From: Sphingomonas sp.
GTDB taxonomy: Bacteria; Pseudomonadota; Alphaproteobacteria; Sphingomonadales; Sphingomonadaceae
Length of the DNA stretch: 64,000 nucleotides
Assembly: GCF_019749955.1 (NCBI RefSeq)
Contig: NZ_JAIEPC010000009.1
Span: forward strand, 120,859-184,858
Direction of reading: 5' to 3'
Position 1 is the stretch's first letter, and every line of letters begins with the position of its first letter. Positions 59,697 to 64,000 of the stretch are shown piece by piece. A program made the position numbers and the translations under genes. The notes below the pieces were generated by a model. It made no database searches, was not told the DNA's origin, and saw nothing but the letters and a program-made list of their open reading frames with translations.

Positions 59697-60541
59697 GCGG
59701 TGCCGATGGCTTCCTGTGCGCGCGCCGCGACATAAAATTTGCCGATGAACGCGGCGGATAACAAAGTGAATGCAGTCGACACGATCGCGACGAGGGCTGC
59801 GGCGAGCACCGACGCGATCGTCACTGGCCCCTCGCCGCCGAGGATCAGCGCAAAGATGGCACCGAACACCGTCTGCGCCGCCAGCGTCGCGACGAAGCTG
59901 ACGATCGCGAACAACAGCAGCACCCCGATCAGCGCCAGCACGCGCCCCCGCGTCAGCGCGAACGAGCGGCCGATCGCGGCGAACCAGCTGCCCTCCGCCA
60001 GCAGCACCGCGTTCACGAGCAAAAGCCGCGCCGTCAGCCACAGCAGCGCGACGAGCAGCACCACCACATAGACCAGCATGAAGATCGCAATCGCCGGCGT
60101 CATGCCAGCGGGCGGCGGAATCGTCGCGCCGGTCTCGCTCGCGCGCATGAGGGCCTGCAAATCGACACCGGCGACGCCAAGCGCGATGCCGATGGGGGTC
60201 GCGAGCAGGATCGCGCCGATGCCCAACACCAGCGTGATGACCAACACAGGCAATATGCCCGCCGTCGCCTGCGCTCGCGCACTGCCGGCGCCGCGCGCCG
60301 GATCGATCGCCAATGCCAGCACCTGGAGCTGGCCCCATATCCCGACCAGCGTCAATCCAAAGGCCGCGACTTGCACCCCGATCGCGAGCGGCCCCGGCGT
60401 CTTGGCAAGCGGTGCCAGCGCACTCTGGACGACCAGCGGCAGATAGATCCACGGCACCGCCACCGGGATCAGCGTTGCCAGATTATCGCCCAGAAATTCG
60501 GTTGCCCGGTCCCAGACCGCGCTGATGTCGACCCTGCTCAT
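59693..60541 (-). CDS. Polytopic membrane protein (DUF975/GDPD-membrane-like), first of a pair
   Basis: A 282-residue protein with about six helices: LATLIPVAVPWIYLPLVVQS near the start, ILPVLVITLVLGIGAILLAT, MLVYVVVLLVALLWLTARLL, and GSWFAAIGRSFALTRGRVLA followed by a further helix. The WFAAIGRSFALTRG block is the family signature shared with its downstream partner. No catalytic residue is seen. The two likely form a complex or act in the same membrane process. Confidence 0.72.
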   Translation of the reverse strand: MSRVDISAVWDRATEFLGDNLATLIPVAVPWIYLPLVVQSALAPLAKTPGPLAIGVQVAAFGLTLVGIWGQLQVLALAIDPARGAGSARAQATAGILPVLVITLVLGIGAILLATPIGIALGVAGVDLQALMRASETGATIPPPAGMTPAIAIFMLVYVVVLLVALLWLTARLLLVNAVLLAEGSWFAAIGRSFALTRGRVLALIGVLLLFAIVSFVATLAAQTVFGAIFALILGGEGPVTIASVLAAALVAIVSTAFTLLSAAFIGKFYVAARAQEAIGTA

Positions 60542-60658
60542 CGCCTAACTCCCGCGCGTCCCAATGTTCGGCCTTGTCCGTGGACTGCGCGCTTAGCGCA
60601 AGCGGCGCGCGCATGCCAATGCTTGCGCGCGCCGCCCGGCGACCGCATGTGATCGACC

Positions 60659-61348
60659 ATGACCAGCCCGCGCACCGACCCCGATACTGACGGCGGCGAC
60701 GACATCGAATGGCGGATCAGCACCGATCCCGTCCCCTATCCCGAAGCGCTCGCCATGATGGAGGCGCGCGCGGCTGCGGTGGCGGCGGGCAGCGCGCGCG
60801 AGCTGATCTGGCTGCTCGAACATCCACCGATCTACACGGCGGGAACGAGCGCCGACCCCGCAGAGTTGATCGACCCGCGTTTCCCAGTCTTCGCGACCGG
60901 ACGCGGTGGTCGCTATACCTATCATGGGCCAGGGCAGCGCGTCGGCTATCTGGTGCTTGATCTGGCCAAGCGCGGCCGCGACATTCGTAACTTCATCGGA
61001 TCACTGGAGAATTGGCTGATCGAAGCGCTCGGTCTGATCGATGTCGCGGCCTATGCGGTGCCCGGCCGGGTGGGTATCTGGACGTCCGAAAACGGTACGG
61101 AGGCCAAAATCGGCGCGATTGGTGTGCGCGTGCGCCGCTGGGTAACGATGCACGGATTTTCCGTGAACATTGCAACGGAACTGTCTGATTTCGCAGGCAT
61201 AGTCCCCTGCGGCCTGCCAGAATTTCCGGTCACCAGCGTAAAAAAGCTTGGCAAAGGGGGCGATTTCAAGGCATTCGACACAGCGCTCGTGTCGAGACTC
61301 GGGCATTTTCTCGATAGTCTTTCTTTGTCTATCGAAAACGAGGCTTGA
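60659..61348 (+). CDS. lipB: Octanoyltransferase
   Basis: Transfers octanoyl from acyl carrier protein to lipoyl domains such as GcvH and the 2-oxoacid dehydrogenases. The 229-residue protein has [40 protein letters not shown] and the catalytic region [20 protein letters not shown] with the nucleophile cysteine and the lysine. It supplies the cofactor for the glycine cleavage system also found in this window. It is followed by a separate gene after 88 bases. Confidence 0.96.
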   Translation: MTSPRTDPDTDGGDDIEWRISTDPVPYPEALAMMEARAAAVAAGSARELIWLLEHPPIYTAGTSADPAELIDPRFPVFATGRGGRYTYHGPGQRVGYLVLDLAKRGRDIRNFIGSLENWLIEALGLIDVAAYAVPGRVGIWTSENGTEAKIGAIGVRVRRWVTMHGFSVNIATELSDFAGIVPCGLPEFPVTSVKKLGKGGDFKAFDTALVSRLGHFLDSLSLSIENEA

Positions 61349-61436
61349 GGGCGAGACGATATCCGACTAATGTCCACTGCGGTTTGGGGATTAAAGGCGG
61401 TCAAGCCAACCAAAACCATTATCTAGGGAGCTTCAA

Positions 61437-61730
61437 ATGCGTGCACTCATTTCCAAGGTCGTGACGGGTTCGATGATCGCCAGCGCGGCGCTGTTGATCT
61501 CGGCTTGCGCCAAGACCGAACCGACGGCCGGTAACGACGCAATGGCGACGGAAACCACCAACGAAACCGACGCGATGGCTTCGGACAACATGACGGCGAC
61601 CGACGGCGCGATGGCTTCGAACGACGCCATGATGTCGTCGAACGACGCCATGGGCATGGGCGATGCGATGGCGTCGAACGACGCCATGATGTCGTCGAAC
61701 GACGCGATGGCCACCGAAAAGAAGAAGTAA
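61437..61730 (+). CDS. Small lipoprotein with SNDAM-type repeats
   Basis: A 97-residue protein with lipobox ALLISAC (cysteine at about 24) followed by a low-complexity mature region of repeats such as ASNDAMMSSNDAM and TEKKK at the end. The mature part is rich in M, A, D, N, S and T, unlike a folded enzyme. At DNA level the repeats (about 61605-61710) are near-identical direct repeats, prone to copy-number change. Similar sphingomonad proteins are often mis-labelled 'circumsporozoite protein'. A strong terminator follows. Confidence 0.75.
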   Translation: MRALISKVVTGSMIASAALLISACAKTEPTAGNDAMATETTNETDAMASDNMTATDGAMASNDAMMSSNDAMGMGDAMASNDAMMSSNDAMATEKKK

Positions 61731-61778
61731 TCTTCTTTCGAAAGCCGGCTGCCTCAATCGGGCAGCCAAGCAATCAGG

Positions 61779-61811
61779 AAAAGGCCGTTCGGGTTTCCGG
61801 GCGGCCTTTTT
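61779..61811 (+). terminator. Rho-independent terminator after the repeat lipoprotein gene
   Basis: AAAAGGCCG and CGGCCTTTT pair perfectly around a 14-base loop, ending in a T-run (positions 61807-61811). A second smaller hairpin, GGCTGCC/GGCAGCC (61747-61767), precedes it. This is the clearest intrinsic terminator in the window. The 130 bases from it to the next gene hold no other feature. Confidence 0.85.
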
Positions 61812-61941
61812 CGTGCAGGCGCGGTTTGTGGACACAAATCGAGTCGGGTTGCCTCGACAACGCGCCGGTTCGATCGACTCCCACGGTTGAAAACCCGCGC
61901 GTCCTGCGCGAGAAGCGCGGGCTGTGGACGGGGATGGGAAT

Positions 61942-62637
61942 GTGACGAAAATGGTAGCGCGGTTCATTTGCGGGTTGCTGGCGATGATGACGGCGATCAC
62001 GGCCGCGCCCGCCTCCGCCCAGTTCTTCTTCAAAAGCCCCGATCTGGCGGGAGCGCCGGTGGTCGGCAACGAACCCGGCCTCACAACTCCCCTCCCCGGC
62101 GCGACCCCGGTAGAGTTGCGCGCCGGCCTGGTGTGGTCGCTGCGCGCGGCACTCAACATCGCCGCGCTGCGCTGCCAGTTCGAGCCGACCTTGCTCAGCG
62201 TGCCCAAATATAACGCTATGCTACTCGACCATCAGGCCGAATTGAAGGAATCGCTCGATACGCTCAGCAAATATTTCAACCGGATGGCGAACGCGAAGAC
62301 CAAGGCAAAAGCCAAGTCCAGCCGATCCGGAGTGGCGGGGCTCGATCAATATGGCACACGGCTTTATTCGATGTTCTCCAATGTCGGCTCGCAATATTTG
62401 TTCTGTCAGACCGCCGCTGACATCGGCTATGCGGCGATCATCGCACCGCGCGGCAAGCTCTATGTCGTTGCCGAGACCCGCATGCGCGAGCTGCGTAACG
62501 GGATGCAGTTGCTCGGCGAGCAGGCCTTTGGCGGGCGGCGGGCGCTCGACATGAGCCGCACACGCTTCCCGCGCTTTGATCCGCGGTGCTGGACCAAGCA
62601 GAATTACTACGACTACCGCGCCTGCGGGCCTTTCTAA
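61942..62637 (+). CDS. Exported protein of unknown function
   Basis: About 231 residues with a signal peptide (FICGLLAMMTAITAAPASAQ). The mature domain has cysteine sites AALRCQFEPTLL, YLFCQTAADIGY and the C-terminal RCWTKQNYYDYRACGPF, suggesting disulfides, and a lysine-rich stretch (NAKTKAKAKSS). I know no family match. The start is probably the GTG at 61942 with GGGATGGGAA before it; ATG 61951 is an alternative. It converges on queE. Confidence 0.68.
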   Translation: MTKMVARFICGLLAMMTAITAAPASAQFFFKSPDLAGAPVVGNEPGLTTPLPGATPVELRAGLVWSLRAALNIAALRCQFEPTLLSVPKYNAMLLDHQAELKESLDTLSKYFNRMANAKTKAKAKSSRSGVAGLDQYGTRLYSMFSNVGSQYLFCQTAADIGYAAIIAPRGKLYVVAETRMRELRNGMQLLGEQAFGGRRALDMSRTRFPRFDPRCWTKQNYYDYRACGPF

Positions 62638-62642
62638 GCCGC

Positions 62643-63272
62643 TCAGCGCAAGCCAAGCAGCTTGTGCGTCTGCAGCGATAGCCGCCAGCGCGGGCGCGCC
62701 AGCACGAAATCAATCGCCGCTTGCGTGTTGGCGGCGGTATCGGCGCTGTCCATCGGTTGGATCAGCCAGTGACGGAAATCCCAAGCCTCGATTGCGTCGA
62801 TGTCGCTGCCCGGTTGCGGCCAGACGAGCTTCACCTCATCGCCCTTGCGCTGAACAATGTCGCTCCCGGCCTTGGGGCTGACGCACACCCAATCGATGCC
62901 GGGGTGGACCGGCAAAGTCCCGTTGGTCTCGATCGCGATCGTGAAACCCGCCGCGTGGAGCGCGTCGATCAGTGCATCGTCGACCTGCAGCATCGGCTCG
63001 CCGCCGGTCAGCACAGCGAAGGCGCCCTCGCCCTGCCCCCACAGCGCGGCTGCTGCCTCAGCAACTGCCGCCGCATCGGCGAACTTGCCGCCACCATCGC
63101 CGTCGGTGCCGACAAAATCGGTATCGCAGAAGCGGCAGATCGCTGTCGGGCGGTCAGCCTCGCGCCCGCTCCACAAATTGCACCCGGCGAAACGGATGAA
63201 CACCGCGCGGCGCCCAGCGTGAACGCCCTCGCCTTGCAAGGTCAGGAACATTTCCTTGACGGCATAGCTCAT
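62643..63272 (-). CDS. queE: 7-carboxy-7-deazaguanine synthase
   Basis: Radical-SAM enzyme that converts 6-carboxytetrahydropterin to CDG in queuosine synthesis. It has 209 residues with the unusual cluster motif C-x14-C-x2-C spanning AGCNLWSG and [31 protein letters not shown] and [20 protein letters not shown]. It overlaps queC by four bases and lies downstream of it, a usual queC-queE unit. Confidence 0.95.
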   Translation of the reverse strand: MSYAVKEMFLTLQGEGVHAGRRAVFIRFAGCNLWSGREADRPTAICRFCDTDFVGTDGDGGGKFADAAAVAEAAAALWGQGEGAFAVLTGGEPMLQVDDALIDALHAAGFTIAIETNGTLPVHPGIDWVCVSPKAGSDIVQRKGDEVKLVWPQPGSDIDAIEAWDFRHWLIQPMDSADTAANTQAAIDFVLARPRWRLSLQTHKLLGLR

Positions 63273-63958
63273 GGCCGCGTCGCATAGAGCGTTGGGTCGG
63301 CAATGCCTGCCTCTTCGAACCCACGCTGGCGCAGGCGGCAGCTATCGCACAGCCCGCAGTGCAGGCCGTCCGGGGTTGGATCATAGCAGGACCAGCTGAT
63401 CCCGGCGTCGAGCCCGAGCCGCGCGGCCTCGCGGACGATGTCTGCCTTGGTCATATGCTGGAGCGGGGCGTGGATGCGGAACGGCGCGCCTTCGACACCC
63501 GCTTTGGTCGCAAGTTCCGCCAGCCCCTCGAACGCCGCGATGAATTCGGGGCGGCAATCGGGATAGCCCGAATAATCGAGCGCGTTGACCCCGATGAACA
63601 GGTCGCGCGCGCCCGCCGCCTCCGCCCAGCCGAGCGCGAGGCTCAGGAAAATCGTGTTGCGCGCGGGCACATAGGTAACCGGGATGCCGGGTTCGACGCC
63701 GGTCTTGGGCACCGCAATGTCGGCCGTCAGCGCCGAACCGCCGAACGCCGACAGATCGAGCGGCAGCACGACATGCCGCTCGGCACCCAATGCCGTGGCG
63801 ACGCGCGCTGCCGCCGCCAGCTCGACCCGGTGACGCTGGTTGTAATCGACCGAAAGTGCGAGCAGCCGGAACCCGGCTTCACGCGCGCGCGCGGCTGCGA
63901 CCATCGAATCGAGGCCGCCCGATACCAGCACCACCGCTGAAAGATCAGAATGCGTCAT
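63269..63958 (-). CDS. queC: 7-cyano-7-deazaguanine synthase
   Basis: Converts CDG to preQ0 with ATP and ammonia, the step before transfer to queuosine. The 229-residue protein has the PP-loop [35 protein letters not shown] and [20 protein letters not shown] (here [20 protein letters not shown]). The C-terminal zinc cysteines are in [20 protein letters not shown]. The ATG at 63958 is standard. The 42 bases beyond it to the window end hold its upstream region only. Confidence 0.95.
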   Translation of the reverse strand: MTHSDLSAVVLVSGGLDSMVAAARAREAGFRLLALSVDYNQRHRVELAAAARVATALGAERHVVLPLDLSAFGGSALTADIAVPKTGVEPGIPVTYVPARNTIFLSLALGWAEAAGARDLFIGVNALDYSGYPDCRPEFIAAFEGLAELATKAGVEGAPFRIHAPLQHMTKADIVREAARLGLDAGISWSCYDPTPDGLHCGLCDSCRLRQRGFEEAGIADPTLYATRP

Positions 63959-64000
63959 GAGGCAGCGCGGCTAAGCCCATTTGGCGCGCCCCGCAACCAT

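Noticed and set aside
61437..61730. 'Circumsporozoite-like' identity of the repeat lipoprotein
   Set aside because: The resemblance is only low-complexity repeats; a bacterial lipobox and context argue for a small lipoprotein.

Overview
The window reads as a stretch of chromosome from a GC-rich alphaproteobacterium, most likely a sphingomonad (Sphingomonadales). The reasons are the very G/C-rich third codon positions, the ispH-thrB-rnhA and petABC-apt gene orders, a type II (choline-kinase-fold) ThrB, a split glycine dehydrogenase behind a tandem glycine riboswitch, and intergenic palindromes that I recognise from sphingomonad genomes. Nearly all of it is housekeeping or lineage-core content. 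There is no rRNA, recognisable tRNA, CRISPR array, prophage or classical insertion sequence.

Layout: 1-6.2 kb holds a left-truncated glpD, the tRNA hydroxylase gene trhO, a small P-loop ATPase gene, a broken second copy of the 3' half of trhO, two divergent paralogous Fe(II)/2-oxoglutarate dioxygenases and a periplasmic M14-like peptidase. 6.2-11.8 kb holds a methyltransferase, an archaeal/eukaryotic-type proS, a DMT transporter, two further methyltransferase-like genes and two small membrane proteins. 11.8-16.7 kb is the glycine cleavage operon gcvT-gcvH-gcvPA-gcvPB, led by a tandem glycine riboswitch. 17.5-22.9 kb has ispH-thrB-rnhA, a MotA/MotB-like two-gene membrane pair, a J-domain protein and a 59-residue YegP-type protein.

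25-32.4 kb is a Tad/Flp pilus assembly cluster (cpaA, B, C, D, E, tadB, tadC) that lacks the ATPase gene cpaF and any pilin gene. 33-40.6 kb, all on the minus strand, holds a DUF1214/DUF1254 pair, ppdK, glyS and glyQ. 40.7-45.7 kb holds a small membrane ORF with an XRE regulator and a membrane protein, tandem TraB/GumN proteins, and an alpha-carbonic anhydrase with an outer-membrane porin. 46-53 kb holds rplY, pth, a dioxygenase-like protein, a GIY-YIG nuclease gene between inverted repeats, ychF, a zinc peptidase, a phosphodiesterase and a MaoC hydratase. 53.2-64 kb holds apt, the cytochrome bc1 operon, trmL, hemF, two polytopic membrane proteins, lipB, two secreted proteins and the queuosine genes queE and queC.

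The least ordinary layer is the repeats. Palindromic elements sit between genes, supply the glpD stop codon and the pth ribosome-binding site, and lie in frame inside glyS at two places. One palindrome family brackets a GIY-YIG nuclease gene as inverted repeats of about 35 bp. The same hairpin core occurs without the nuclease inside glyS. This suggests a nuclease-associated mobile palindrome system, comparable in layout to REP elements and their RAYT enzymes. That is my leading candidate for an undescribed system here; it is an inference from two loci in one window.
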